From positions 1 to 39,845 of IMG/VR virus record IMGVR_UViG_3300021197_001603: a DNA stretch of 39,845 nt, one strand, 5' to 3'. How positions within the stretch are numbered: position 1 is the first letter of the stretch; the number at the start of each line of letters is the position of its first letter. A program made the translations under genes and the position numbers. Below are positions 24,200 to 31,523 of this stretch, piece after piece. This DNA is from a virus. Below the pieces are notes generated by a model. It saw only the letters and a program-made list of their open reading frames with translations. It did not search any database and was not told where the DNA came from.

Positions 24200-25312
24200 T
24201 TAAAGACCGGTGAGAATGTGCGCGATAGCCTCATCCGTCCATCCGTTGCCGGCTATCTTATAAAGTTGCGTGTTTGATACGCCGCAAGCAAGTATCTTAT
24301 CAATGTAATGCTCTGGCGTTGTTTGTAAGCGGAAGCACTCGCGTGGGGTTAACTTCCTAAATCTGCTTACTTTCGATTCGAATATAAATGGATTGCTACC
24401 GTGACCCTCAACCCCCTTGTGATACCGGCTGGTTATAGCCCCCGTCTTCGCATCATCAACCCTGCCATTCGCATCAACACACAGGAAAGTACCGTTTTTA
24501 CTCTGATCATATTGGCTCATTAAGCACAGACTTTTCTCTCCGTTTATCGCTGTTAGTTTTTTTGTTATCCTTTCCTTATTATTTATGTAAGCGACTGCCT
24601 TTTCACTAAGGTAGTATTTTTTATCGACATATCCATTCGCGTAGCCGTGAGTTCCTGCGCATAGCGTGGCTGATTTATCTCTGTGTATGGTGTTCGCCTT
24701 CGATTTATAGTTAGGGTTTAACTGATCCCCCCCAGAGTACCTATTTTGAAGGGTTTCCCCAGCGTCATAAATTTCAGGTGCGCTAGGCTCCAATATAGAG
24801 CTTAAAAAAACACCCCTATCCAGTGGCTCATCGCAAGGTATATTAGTCCAGTAGTTTCGCTGCCTATTCTGAGCGCTCACCAATGCCGAGTTAATCAATA
24901 TGCTTTCAACGCCTAGCTGTTCATCAATAACCGCCATGTGTTCTTTTTTCATCTTGACGTTTTCAAGCAGGAACTTAACATCAGGATTAAGCGCCTTAAC
25001 GTGGTTTAGGATGTCAACGAAGACAAAGAACAGCTTTGAGCGTGGATCATCAAATGCTAATTGCTTACCTGCAAAGCTAAACCCTTGGCATGGAGACCCA
25101 GCCATAATTAAATCAAAGGTTGACCAGTCAATATCCCATTCGCGCCACTTAGTTATATCTCCTAGCCTTATTTGGTTTGGGTGTATAGCGTTACTAACTT
25201 GAATAGCGTATTTGTCGACCTCTGAGCTGTAATAATTTGTTACTGGCTTTCCTGCCAACTCCATAGCAGTAAAACCGCTAGACTTTCCATCAAACAAACT
25301 TAAAACATTCAT
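24200..25312 (-). CDS. C5-cytosine DNA methyltransferase
   Basis: 370 residues. It shows the AdoMet site LSLFDGKSSGFTAMELAG (motif I, here FDG with an unusual KSS), the catalytic GSPCQGFS with Cys75 (motif IV), ENVKMK (117-122, motif VI), QNRQRNYWTNIP (148-159, motif VIII) and LTPRECFRLQ (motif IX). YKIAGNGWTDEAIAHIL (motif X) at the end is closer to DNMT3-type or phage enzymes than to bacterial Dcm. The target-recognition part is about residues 180-310. It would mark phage DNA as self or hide it from restriction. The recognition site cannot be predicted from sequence. Confidence 0.92.
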   Translation of the reverse strand: MNVLSLFDGKSSGFTAMELAGKPVTNYYSSEVDKYAIQVSNAIHPNQIRLGDITKWREWDIDWSTFDLIMAGSPCQGFSFAGKQLAFDDPRSKLFFVFVDILNHVKALNPDVKFLLENVKMKKEHMAVIDEQLGVESILINSALVSAQNRQRNYWTNIPCDEPLDRGVFLSSILEPSAPEIYDAGETLQNRYSGGDQLNPNYKSKANTIHRDKSATLCAGTHGYANGYVDKKYYLSEKAVAYINNKERITKKLTAINGEKSLCLMSQYDQSKNGTFLCVDANGRVDDAKTGAITSRYHKGVEGHGSNPFIFESKVSRFRKLTPRECFRLQTTPEHYIDKILACGVSNTQLYKIAGNGWTDEAIAHILTGL

Positions 25313-25345
25313 AACTATTCCTATTATCTTATTTAAATTTAGTTG

Positions 25346-25819
25346 TTAACCATTATTGGTGTATTTTTCTAACTTAGCTAATTCACTGCCTCTAGGCTTA
25401 AACAAGTTGATACCATTATTTAAAGCCCACATTTCATGCTGCTGCATACAAAAAAGGCGTTCGCCCTTTGTGGCCGATCTCAGTCCTTTCTTATCCTCTT
25501 TGGACCAGGTGAGGCGCTTGCCGTTTAAATCTCTACCCAACCAAGCAAGGGTAAAAAGCTCATGTGTATCTTGTAAGGTTAGTGATCTGCTTGATACCCA
25601 TCTACCGCTTGGCTCATCAATATCAACGGGCATTCTTGCGTTTTGACCCTTGAGGAATTCAAAAGTTATTTTCATCCACACCCGCCAAAGCTTGGTCATA
25701 TCCCAACCGCCAAATCCTTGAGGCTGAGTTGATACGATTAATTCACCATTGGCTAAGTCGGCCTTAAGGTGTTCAATAAACTGTTCCAGGTTGTTAGAGT
25801 TAACCCTGTAGTCTTGCAT
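25346..25819 (-). CDS. Hypothetical protein in the replication/methylation operon
   Basis: 157 residues, beginning MQDYRVNSNNLEQFIEHLKA. The strong ribosome site AGGAAAAGG precedes the ATG. The middle holds a Trp-rich segment (GWDMTKLWRVWMKITFEFLK) and RLTWSKEDKKGLRSATKGER near the end. Position beside ninG suggests a NinB-type (Orf) recombination mediator might be expected, but I cannot align it convincingly, so it is left unnamed. It overlaps the preceding gene by 20 bases. Confidence 0.55.
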   Translation of the reverse strand: MQDYRVNSNNLEQFIEHLKADLANGELIVSTQPQGFGGWDMTKLWRVWMKITFEFLKGQNARMPVDIDEPSGRWVSSRSLTLQDTHELFTLAWLGRDLNGKRLTWSKEDKKGLRSATKGERLFCMQQHEMWALNNGINLFKPRGSELAKLEKYTNNG

Positions 25820-26102
25820 TAGCCTTTTCCTTTTTGACTAAGTAACGGGCTCTATTTCTGGCCTGGCAATACTCTTTATTAGCTAAGTACCACGCTCTGT
25901 TATACGCCTTACTTTTTTCCTTGTTGGCGTTGTATTGGGTTTTATTTTTTACTGATTGACAGCTAGCGCATCTTTGGCGGTTTTCAGTGTATCTTTTGAA
26001 TGATCCGCAACATTCTTTAACGCATTTTTTATCAGAGATAAAAGTAATAGCGCAAGGATCTAGTTTTAGCGCGTCATTGGCCTGTTCTTTAAGTGATTTC
26101 AT
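25800..26102 (-). CDS. Zinc-finger protein with Asn/Lys-Tyr repeats
   Basis: 100 residues. An N-terminal CVKECC..RCASC pair is followed by NANKEKSKAYNRAWYLANKE and then RNRARYLVKKEKANARL. This layout (two cysteine pairs, then tandem YxxNKExxxAxxRxYY helices) is the DNA-binding front part of phage HNH endonucleases, but no HNH catalytic core follows. It may be a stand-alone DNA-binding remnant. The ATG is coupled to the 53-residue gene upstream (ATGA). Confidence 0.55.
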   Translation of the reverse strand: MKSLKEQANDALKLDPCAITFISDKKCVKECCGSFKRYTENRQRCASCQSVKNKTQYNANKEKSKAYNRAWYLANKEYCQARNRARYLVKKEKANARLQG

Positions 26103-26260
26103 TTTACAAAATACTCCTTCAAAATTGGCAGCGCTGGATAAGGTTCCACAAACTTAACAACCTCATTCATGTAAATCTTGCTCTGAGCCTTCATTTTAGG
26201 CGTGCATCTAATGCTTTTTCTTGGTTGCTTAACAAAGTTCATACCTTTGAATTGCTGCAT
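26099..26260 (-). CDS. 53-residue hypothetical protein
   Basis: A short leftward ORF, MQQFKGMNFVKQPRKSIRCT and onward to LPILKEYFVK. It has a clear GGGGG ribosome site seven bases before the ATG at 26260, overlaps the methyltransferase end by 22 bases and shares ATGA with the next gene. The tight packing makes it a likely real gene despite its size. It is basic with one cysteine. Function unknown. Confidence 0.6.
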   Translation of the reverse strand: MQQFKGMNFVKQPRKSIRCTPKMKAQSKIYMNEVVKFVEPYPALPILKEYFVK

Positions 26261-26898
26261 ACTGTCGCCCCCTTTGTCGGTATCGCAATACTGTTTTTTA
26301 CTTCATTTCCGAACACATCCCAGCCCTTAGAGGTTTCGCGCGCAAACATTTCAAGCCGTGGCACATCACCCATAAGCTCTACGCACTTATCTCTAAACTG
26401 TAGCGGTTTTGCACTGTGCTTTCCCACCTTGTAACTACCGTCAAACTGAAGAGAGCTTAAAACCGACTCGAAGCTTTCTGGCTCAGCATTGCCAACAGCT
26501 CTAACAGATCGGCTCTCGGGCTTAGGTTTTCCCTTTATTGCTATAATCGCCGATTCACTGCCCGCTCTAGTCCAAAAGCCCATACCAAAAAACGGGTTGC
26601 CTTTAACTGTTAACTTATTCCAGAAAAAACCATTCATATTTTTAATTTTAAAACCCCAAGCTTCAACAAGCTCGATCGCCTCTTTTGGCATAGCCCCTGC
26701 ATACCACATAATCAAAACGCAATTTTCAGCCGCAATACTTTCAACGTCCATTTGCTTGAGACTTTCAATCCCAGTGACAGACTTATATTGATGTTCGGAT
26801 CCTGAAGTCATCGACCCACCGGTTTTGACGTTGCTAAACTGCCATGGCGGATCCGCGTAAATGATTTCATATTTCTTTTGAGTTTTTGCGTTTGTCAT
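26239..26898 (-). CDS. MT-A70 family adenine-N6 methyltransferase
   Basis: 219 residues. YEIIYADPPWQF carries the catalytic DPPW (residues 16-19). EHQYKSVTGIESLKQMDVES, LIMWYAGAMPKEAIELVEAW, FFWNKLTVKGNPFFGMGFWT and RAGSESAIIAIKGKP are the rest of the MT-A70 fold, with KPLQFRDKCVELMGDVPRLE and MFARETSKGWDVFGNE at the end. The enzyme transfers methyl to adenine N6, most likely in phage DNA. It lies three genes upstream of the C5 enzyme in the same operon, so the phage may carry two base marks. Confidence 0.92.
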   Translation of the reverse strand: MTNAKTQKKYEIIYADPPWQFSNVKTGGSMTSGSEHQYKSVTGIESLKQMDVESIAAENCVLIMWYAGAMPKEAIELVEAWGFKIKNMNGFFWNKLTVKGNPFFGMGFWTRAGSESAIIAIKGKPKPESRSVRAVGNAEPESFESVLSSLQFDGSYKVGKHSAKPLQFRDKCVELMGDVPRLEMFARETSKGWDVFGNEVKNSIAIPTKGATVCSNSKV

Positions 26899-26900
26899 TT

Positions 26901-27107
26901 TTATTTCCTTTTATTGTTGGTTCTGATTTCATTAAGTCGGCGGCGCATATCCTCACCTTTTTCACTTCCTGAGTTAGCATCTAACCAGGACTTAAGACGC
27001 TCTTTGCCCCACTTCTTATACATCTTCAAAGCTTCAAGCCACAACCCCTTATCGACCTCAACGGCGTCCCGCTCTGCTTGGTTCATATCCTTCATTAGCT
27101 TGGTCAC
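26901..27107 (-). CDS. Small charged protein before the adenine methyltransferase
   Basis: 68 residues if the GTG at 27107 is used. That start overlaps the DnaC stop by four bases (GTGA). In-frame ATG codons at 27095 and 27086 are alternatives, and the last has AAGGAT just before it. The sequence is helical: LWLEALKMYKKWGKERLKSW, then LDANSGSEKGEDMRRRLNEI. It resembles the short helical phage proteins that end in an RRRLNxIR box. No known activity. Confidence 0.55.
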   Translation of the reverse strand: MTKLMKDMNQAERDAVEVDKGLWLEALKMYKKWGKERLKSWLDANSGSEKGEDMRRRLNEIRTNNKRK

Positions 27108-27793
27108 TTTCTAAAGCTCCCCCAGTCAAAGGTGATCCACTGGCCTTTATTTTCTTTCATTCGGTTCATTACTCGCTCACCTATCAAAGCGGTAATATCG
27201 TCCTTTCCTAGGTTGGTTAACATTCCAGTAGGCTTTAACCTTCCCAATCGACTATCAACAAGTTGGTTGATCAGTAAATTCTCGTTTGTATTGCCTCGCT
27301 GAAGTCCTATTTCATCGATTACAAGAAGGTCAACATTGATTAACCCGTTAATAAACTTCTCTTCTGTAATTTCAGAGTTTTTGTTATAGCAAGATCTCAT
27401 TTTTATCATTAGCTCAGTAATGGTGATCACCAAGCAGGATAAACGGCGCTCCATCAAGCTATTACATATTGCGGCGGCAAGGTGGTTTTTACCTGTGCCA
27501 GTATTGCCAGAGAAAACAAAGCTCTGTCCCTTGTTGCCTTTAAAGTTGTTGGCGTACCACTTTGAAAACTTAAGCGCTCTAGCATGGCCCTCTGATAACA
27601 CCTGGTAGTTATCAAATCTGCAATTCTGGTGAATAGGCATAATACCAGAGCGCCCCGCAATCCTCTCTAGGACGACTTTCTGAGAATCTATATGGCATTC
27701 ATTAATAAACTTGCTGTTTCCCTCTTCACGGGACTTAAGCAGCTCCTCAAGTGTGTACGTGCTCTTTTGTCTTGGTCTTTTGTTGTTACTCAT
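27104..27793 (-). CDS. dnaC-like: DnaC-like helicase loader
   Basis: 229 residues (E. coli DnaC has 245). The AAA+ core has Walker A GNTGTGKN (96-103) followed by HLAAAICNSL. The Asn after Lys is as in E. coli DnaC. Walker B is DLLVIDEIG (155-163). PTGMLTNLGKDDITALIGER with VMNRM is sensor/box VII-like. It loads the host DnaB helicase, since the phage carries no helicase of its own. The gene is preceded by the DnaT-like gene with an 8-base overlap, mirroring the host dnaT-dnaC pair. Confidence 0.9.
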   Translation of the reverse strand: MSNNKRPRQKSTYTLEELLKSREEGNSKFINECHIDSQKVVLERIAGRSGIMPIHQNCRFDNYQVLSEGHARALKFSKWYANNFKGNKGQSFVFSGNTGTGKNHLAAAICNSLMERRLSCLVITITELMIKMRSCYNKNSEITEEKFINGLINVDLLVIDEIGLQRGNTNENLLINQLVDSRLGRLKPTGMLTNLGKDDITALIGERVMNRMKENKGQWITFDWGSFRK

Positions 27794-28601
27794 GCTCCTC
27801 TACCTCTTCAAAGTCAATATTTGCCCAGTCTTCAGGTTTATCGAAATTATCGCTTATCTTGTTTACATCACGACTAGAGGGTACACCCTGGCCGTTTATC
27901 TTCTTAGCGGTTAGATTGTCCCATTGCTTACGCAGCTTTTCAGGACTCATGATATTAGTACACCAAAAAGGATCTTTGCTTGCCCAGTCAAACAAACCGC
28001 AAATATCGTGACGAGTCCGTTTATCAATGGTCTGAATCTTTCTGATAGTATCGGCCCAGCTTTCATAATTGGGCTTTGCCGCTGTAGGGTTGATCACCTT
28101 CACTCTGCTAAACATCCAATTAGCAATTTTTATATCGTCATCTTCAAACTTAAATTTCTTCGTCTTAACCTTTGGTTCAGACAATAGATCTTTATTGTTA
28201 GGAGTATTGTTAAGATCCTTTGTTAAGATCGGGCGACTCTCCGACACCCCTAGAGGTGACACGGTGACACCCTGCCCCGTCACTCTGTCACCCTCAATAC
28301 TTTCTTGCCCCGTCACGCTGTCACCCCTAGGAACGAAAGTTACCTCTAAAATATCTTGGAGCGTATAAATAGACGGTCTGTTACTCCTCCTTTCCACAGT
28401 TAAAACCTTTTCCTCCTCAAGCTCTTTAATGTGGCGTTGAAAAGTTCGCTCAGAGATACCGCAAGAGGCCGACATTTTAGATATTGAATACCAGCTATGG
28501 CCGTCATCGTTCGCGTTATTAGCAAGCTGAAGTAAAACCAATTTCTTTGGGGCTGATTTTATCTTTCTTTCCCAAGCCCAAAAGGTCCACTTTGCAGACA
28601 T
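27786..28601 (-). CDS. DnaT-like/O-like replication initiation protein
   Basis: 271 residues. Residues 15-80 form a winged helix (LVLLQLANNANDDGHSWYSI, then SKMSASCGISERTFQRHIKE) as in phage O-type initiators. A Ser/Thr/Gly linker follows. Residues about 150-235 (FKFEDDDIKIANWMFSRVKV, then SWADTIRKIQTIDKRTRHDI and LFDWASKDPFWCTNI) match the DnaT C-terminal domain, which binds ssDNA and works with PriB/DnaC. It probably recruits the DnaC/DnaB complex to the phage origin. The linker repeats the sequence VTGQ three times in three lengths. Confidence 0.85.
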   Translation of the reverse strand: MSAKWTFWAWERKIKSAPKKLVLLQLANNANDDGHSWYSISKMSASCGISERTFQRHIKELEEEKVLTVERRSNRPSIYTLQDILEVTFVPRGDSVTGQESIEGDRVTGQGVTVSPLGVSESRPILTKDLNNTPNNKDLLSEPKVKTKKFKFEDDDIKIANWMFSRVKVINPTAAKPNYESWADTIRKIQTIDKRTRHDICGLFDWASKDPFWCTNIMSPEKLRKQWDNLTAKKINGQGVPSSRDVNKISDNFDKPEDWANIDFEEVEEHE

Positions 28602-28602
28602 A

Positions 28603-28845
28603 TTAAACCCCCTCTTTAACTAATACAGTGTATTTAACGTTTATATGACCGTTAACGCGGTCTATTTTAATAAGCCCCATATCCTGCAAAGATTTAGCAG
28701 TGTTGGTTAACTGCGCTTTATCCATGTTAAGAAAGTCGGACAGCTCGCGGCGGTTGTAATCCGGCCTTTCAATCATGGCTATGAGTGCCAATTTTTTACC
28801 AGGGCTAAGCTTTAGTTTCATTACTGCAAGTTGCTTTAAGTTCAC
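28603..28845 (-). CDS. Winged-helix regulator, first gene of the leftward operon
   Basis: 80 residues from a GTG at 28845, chosen because GAGG lies seven bases upstream and because the longer frame would start within the -10 box of the leftward promoter. LSPGKKLALIAMIERPDYNR, then RELSDFLNMDKAQLTNTAKS and LQDMGLIKIDRVNGHINVKY read as a MarR/phage winged helix. Its ribosome site overlaps one arm of an inverted repeat around the promoter, so autoregulation is plausible. Confidence 0.65.
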   Translation of the reverse strand: MNLKQLAVMKLKLSPGKKLALIAMIERPDYNRRELSDFLNMDKAQLTNTAKSLQDMGLIKIDRVNGHINVKYTVLVKEGV

Positions 28846-28847
28846 TT

Positions 28848-28898
28848 TGTAACCTCGTTGTTGTTTGTGATTGTGTGAAGTATACACGCTAGGTTACA
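28848..28898. promoter_or_regulatory. Inverted TGTAACCT repeat around the leftward promoter
   Basis: TGTAACCT at 28848-28855 and its reverse complement AGGTTACA at 28891-28898 lie on both sides of the -10 box. Centres are 43 bp apart, about four helix turns. One arm covers the ribosome site of the first leftward gene, the other lies between -35 and -10. This is the layout of a two-site operator. Confidence 0.45.
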
Positions 28899-28906
28899 TT
28901 TAGCAA
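28879..28906 (-). promoter_or_regulatory. Leftward sigma70-type promoter
   Basis: On the minus strand TTGCTA (28906-28901) and TATACT (28884-28879) are 16 bases apart. The predicted start, near 28872, precedes the GTG at 28845 by about 27 bases. Confidence 0.65.
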
Positions 28907-28924
28907 CTATGAATAGATTTTAAT

Positions 28925-28938
28925 TATTTAATTAAATA
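28925..28938. promoter_or_regulatory. 14-bp palindrome TATTTAATTAAATA between the divergent promoters
   Basis: A perfect 14-bp palindrome two bases upstream of the rightward -35 box. The identical 14-mer occurs at 34490-34503, directly against another TTGACT box. It is therefore likely a shared operator or activator site and not just AT-rich DNA. Confidence 0.5.
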
Positions 28939-28940
28939 AG

Positions 28941-28969
28941 TTGACTTAAATAAAAAGCGGGGCTAATAT
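28941..28969 (+). promoter_or_regulatory. Rightward early promoter
   Basis: TTGACT (28941-28946), 17-base spacer, TAATAT (28964-28969), 44 bases before the ATG at 29013. This is one of the best sigma70 matches in the window and probably starts the recombination and accessory operon. Confidence 0.75.
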
Positions 28970-29012
28970 TCAACTCATCCCAGCGCAACACTTAGATAAA
29001 TACGGAGTTACC

Positions 29013-29303
29013 ATGAGCAAAGAATCTAATGCAACCAAGCTGATAAACAAGCTAGTAGCAGCAAAAGAAAAAATCAGTCAACTAGATATGCAGTCGGCCC
29101 AAATAAAGTTAGAGCAAGAAAAAGCCCTCTTAGATTATGAAAGAGTAGAGGCAGCGGTAAGATCAAACTCTAAAACCTCAGACGCCATGTTATCAGGCGG
29201 GATATTTTTACCATCTGGCGAAATACTCACAGCGGAAAACAACAAGCTCGTTTTCAATAAAAAGCCTAATACAGTTAATTCCTGGGATCTTAAAGATGAG
29301 TAG
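29013..29303 (+). CDS. Coiled-coil protein, first gene of the rightward early operon
   Basis: 96 residues. MSKESNATKLINKLVAAKEK and onward form a charged coiled coil to about residue 55. A short beta end (GGIFLPSGEILTAENNKLVF) follows. GGAG precedes the ATG. Its last eight bases overlap the start of the Rad52-type gene, so the two are translated together. No family is recognised. A role as a partner of the annealing protein is possible from context only. Confidence 0.6.
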   Translation: MSKESNATKLINKLVAAKEKISQLDMQSAQIKLEQEKALLDYERVEAAVRSNSKTSDAMLSGGIFLPSGEILTAENNKLVFNKKPNTVNSWDLKDE

Positions 29304-30219
29304 CCAATCTATTGAGGCAATGCTTCAACAGCCATTTCAACCAGACGATGTTAAATGGCGCGTTCAACGCAGCGGTATACATAACGGTAACCCCTGGGTT
29401 GTAGTTCAGCCATACATAACAGGTCGAGCCATTCAAACTCGACTTGATGAGGTGTTCGGTTTTGGCGGGTGGGAAGTGTTCCAGCATGAAACTATGAACG
29501 GAGACGGGTTTATATGTACCGTCAAAGTTTGGAATAAAGATTTAAAGCGATGGATAACAAAGCAGGACGTAGCACAAAAGACAGACATTGAAAGTTTAAA
29601 AGGTGGCGCTTCTGGGGCTCTTAAACGTGCCGGTGTTCTCCTTGGTATAGGTCGCTACCTTTATCGGCTTAAACCTGAATATGCGCAGTGTTTTAAGTGT
29701 GAAAGGCGCAAAGACGCCACTAACTTTATACGGGTTTATGAGGACAACAAAAACAAAAAAACATCTAATTGGGCTGATGCAGATTGGATCCCGCCAGTTT
29801 TGCCAGATTGGGCGATGCCAGGGCTTGATTCTAGCAAGTTTAGCCAGGATATAAAAAGCGCTACTTTGGTAATGGGCGCACAACAAGCTTTTATGAATGC
29901 GTCAAACTGGGCTAGCTCTTTTAGTCGACCTGATTTAATTAAGAAGTTTGAGCAGGAAAGAGACGAGACTATAAAAGCGCTTGAAGATGAGGCTAAATCT
30001 AACGTTAATGATAAATTTAACGCTGTATCAAAATGGCTAGATATGGAAGTTAAAAACTTTAACGCTGTACCAGATGAGGGAACGGTTCACAAAATAAGTG
30101 AGCATATCAGAGCTAATCTAGTCAAAAAATGCGAAGGGCAATATTTTGACAAAGAGGTTCTTTTTAAGAATTTAAAAAGCTCAGTGTTAGCCCGAATTAA
30201 TCAACTTAACAATAAATAG
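29296..30219 (+). CDS. Rad52/22-family single-strand annealing protein
   Basis: 307 residues. The annealing core lies at about residues 30-125: VVVQPYITGRAIQTRLDEVF, GFGGWEVFQHETMNGDGFIC, and TDIESLKGGASGALKRAGVL followed by LGIGRYLYRL. These are the Rad52 superfamily boxes seen in phage Sak-type recombinases. The C-terminal half is helical and variable. The protein anneals complementary strands coated with SSB during phage recombination and could make the concatemers used for packaging. A DEDDh exonuclease two genes downstream may create the single strands. Confidence 0.9.
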   Translation: MSSQSIEAMLQQPFQPDDVKWRVQRSGIHNGNPWVVVQPYITGRAIQTRLDEVFGFGGWEVFQHETMNGDGFICTVKVWNKDLKRWITKQDVAQKTDIESLKGGASGALKRAGVLLGIGRYLYRLKPEYAQCFKCERRKDATNFIRVYEDNKNKKTSNWADADWIPPVLPDWAMPGLDSSKFSQDIKSATLVMGAQQAFMNASNWASSFSRPDLIKKFEQERDETIKALEDEAKSNVNDKFNAVSKWLDMEVKNFNAVPDEGTVHKISEHIRANLVKKCEGQYFDKEVLFKNLKSSVLARINQLNNK

Positions 30220-30228
30220 GATATCGAT

Positions 30229-31485
30229 ATGGAAAACAAAGACGAATTAAAACTAACCCCAGCAGAAAAAGCTGAGAAAAAATTCCTCGCAAGCACGTTT
30301 AAAAACCAGCTAACAGAGGATGGATTAAAAGAGCTTGAGCAGCGTTTCCCTTCAGACCTGTTAATAGATATGACTGTAGAAGCTAATTTTAAACAAGCTA
30401 GAAGAGATCGTACTGAGTGCAATAATTTGGTTAAGGATATCAACCGACGTAGAATCGATTTCTCTACTGATTTAAAAGAGCATGGCGACAACCTGATCAA
30501 CAAGGTAACCAATATTTTTGACGTTGTTACTATTCCATTTGAAAAGGAAGACAAACGAAGAAAAGATATTGAAAAAGCCAAGAAAGAAAAGCATGAGAAA
30601 ATGCTTAACGATCAGAGAGTGCAGCTTAATGATATTCGAGGTTTTATTGATACAGCTAAAGAATCAGATCTTGACGATATATCAAGTCTAATCGATGGGT
30701 TAAGCAATATTGATGTTGAAGACTTTCACACTGATCTAGCTCATGAAGTATCTAGAACTCTAAAAGATGTTAATAAAGAGCTAACTGATATCTTTATGCA
30801 AAAATCAAAAGAAAAAACCCTAAGAGAGGAAGCTGAAAAGGCAGAGGCGGAAAAATTGCAGGCTGAAGAATCAGCCAGAAAAATAGCCGAGGCAGCAGCA
30901 GAAGCAGAAGAAGCAGCAGAAGCCAAGCGGGTAATTCAAGAGCGCATAACTAAGCTTAATATGATGAGTATTGAGCTAACAGGTAAGAGCTCTAGCGTTA
31001 TAGAGAAAAAGCTTAACGCTTTAAAATCGTTTGTTGTTCCCGCTGATGAGTTCGGAGATCGAACAGACGAGGCTAAAGAGTCTCAGAAAAATGTAATATC
31101 AACCTTAACCACAATGTTAGATCAAGCTAAACAGCTAGAAGAGTTTCAAGCTTTCCAGGCAGCACAAGAAACAAAAAAGGAGATTAAAGCACAGCCAGAG
31201 CCGCAACTAGAAAAAGTTGAGGAGTGTACCGAACCTAAGTGTACCGAACCTAAACAAAAATCAAGCTCTATGAGCTGTGATGAGGCTCTTAACCAAATGA
31301 AGCCAGCTTCACAGATAAACACTGAACAGCAGGTTTTAGAGGTAGAAGACAAGCCAGAAACCGGCAACCCTAGCAGTCAGTTTGCACTAGATTTACATGC
31401 TTGGTATGAAAGGAACAGCATACTTGAGGGAGCATATAACGATCTTGTTGCTGTTCTGATTCACCACGGCATAAACACACAATAA
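30229..31485 (+). CDS. Long coiled-coil protein of the recombination module (DUF1351-like)
   Basis: 418 residues. The segment NNLVKDINRRRIDFSTDLKE, then VTIPFEKEDKRRKDIEKAKK and EKHEKMLNDQRVQLNDIRGF has the layout of DUF1351-type phage proteins that sit next to Sak/Erf recombinases. A long Ala/Glu coiled coil fills residues about 185-240. A duplicated ECTEPK-type block with two TGT-containing repeats lies near 330. The C-terminus (about 380-418) is a small helical domain. No enzyme motif. Probably an accessory of the annealing or nuclease protein. Confidence 0.65.
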   Translation: MENKDELKLTPAEKAEKKFLASTFKNQLTEDGLKELEQRFPSDLLIDMTVEANFKQARRDRTECNNLVKDINRRRIDFSTDLKEHGDNLINKVTNIFDVVTIPFEKEDKRRKDIEKAKKEKHEKMLNDQRVQLNDIRGFIDTAKESDLDDISSLIDGLSNIDVEDFHTDLAHEVSRTLKDVNKELTDIFMQKSKEKTLREEAEKAEAEKLQAEESARKIAEAAAEAEEAAEAKRVIQERITKLNMMSIELTGKSSSVIEKKLNALKSFVVPADEFGDRTDEAKESQKNVISTLTTMLDQAKQLEEFQAFQAAQETKKEIKAQPEPQLEKVEECTEPKCTEPKQKSSSMSCDEALNQMKPASQINTEQQVLEVEDKPETGNPSSQFALDLHAWYERNSILEGAYNDLVAVLIHHGINTQ

Positions 31486-31494
31486 CCACTAACG

Positions 31495-31511
31495 GGCGGT
31501 GTAATGCCGCC
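31495..31511 (+). repeat. Intergenic hairpin repeat, copy 1
   Basis: GGCGGTGTAATGCCGCC: five G/C pairs round a TGTAATG loop. It lies 12 bases before the ATG at 31524, and the ribosome site AAGGAG begins just after the stem. Two more copies occur at 33594 and 33854. Confidence 0.7.
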
Positions 31512-31523
31512 AAAGGAGATATA

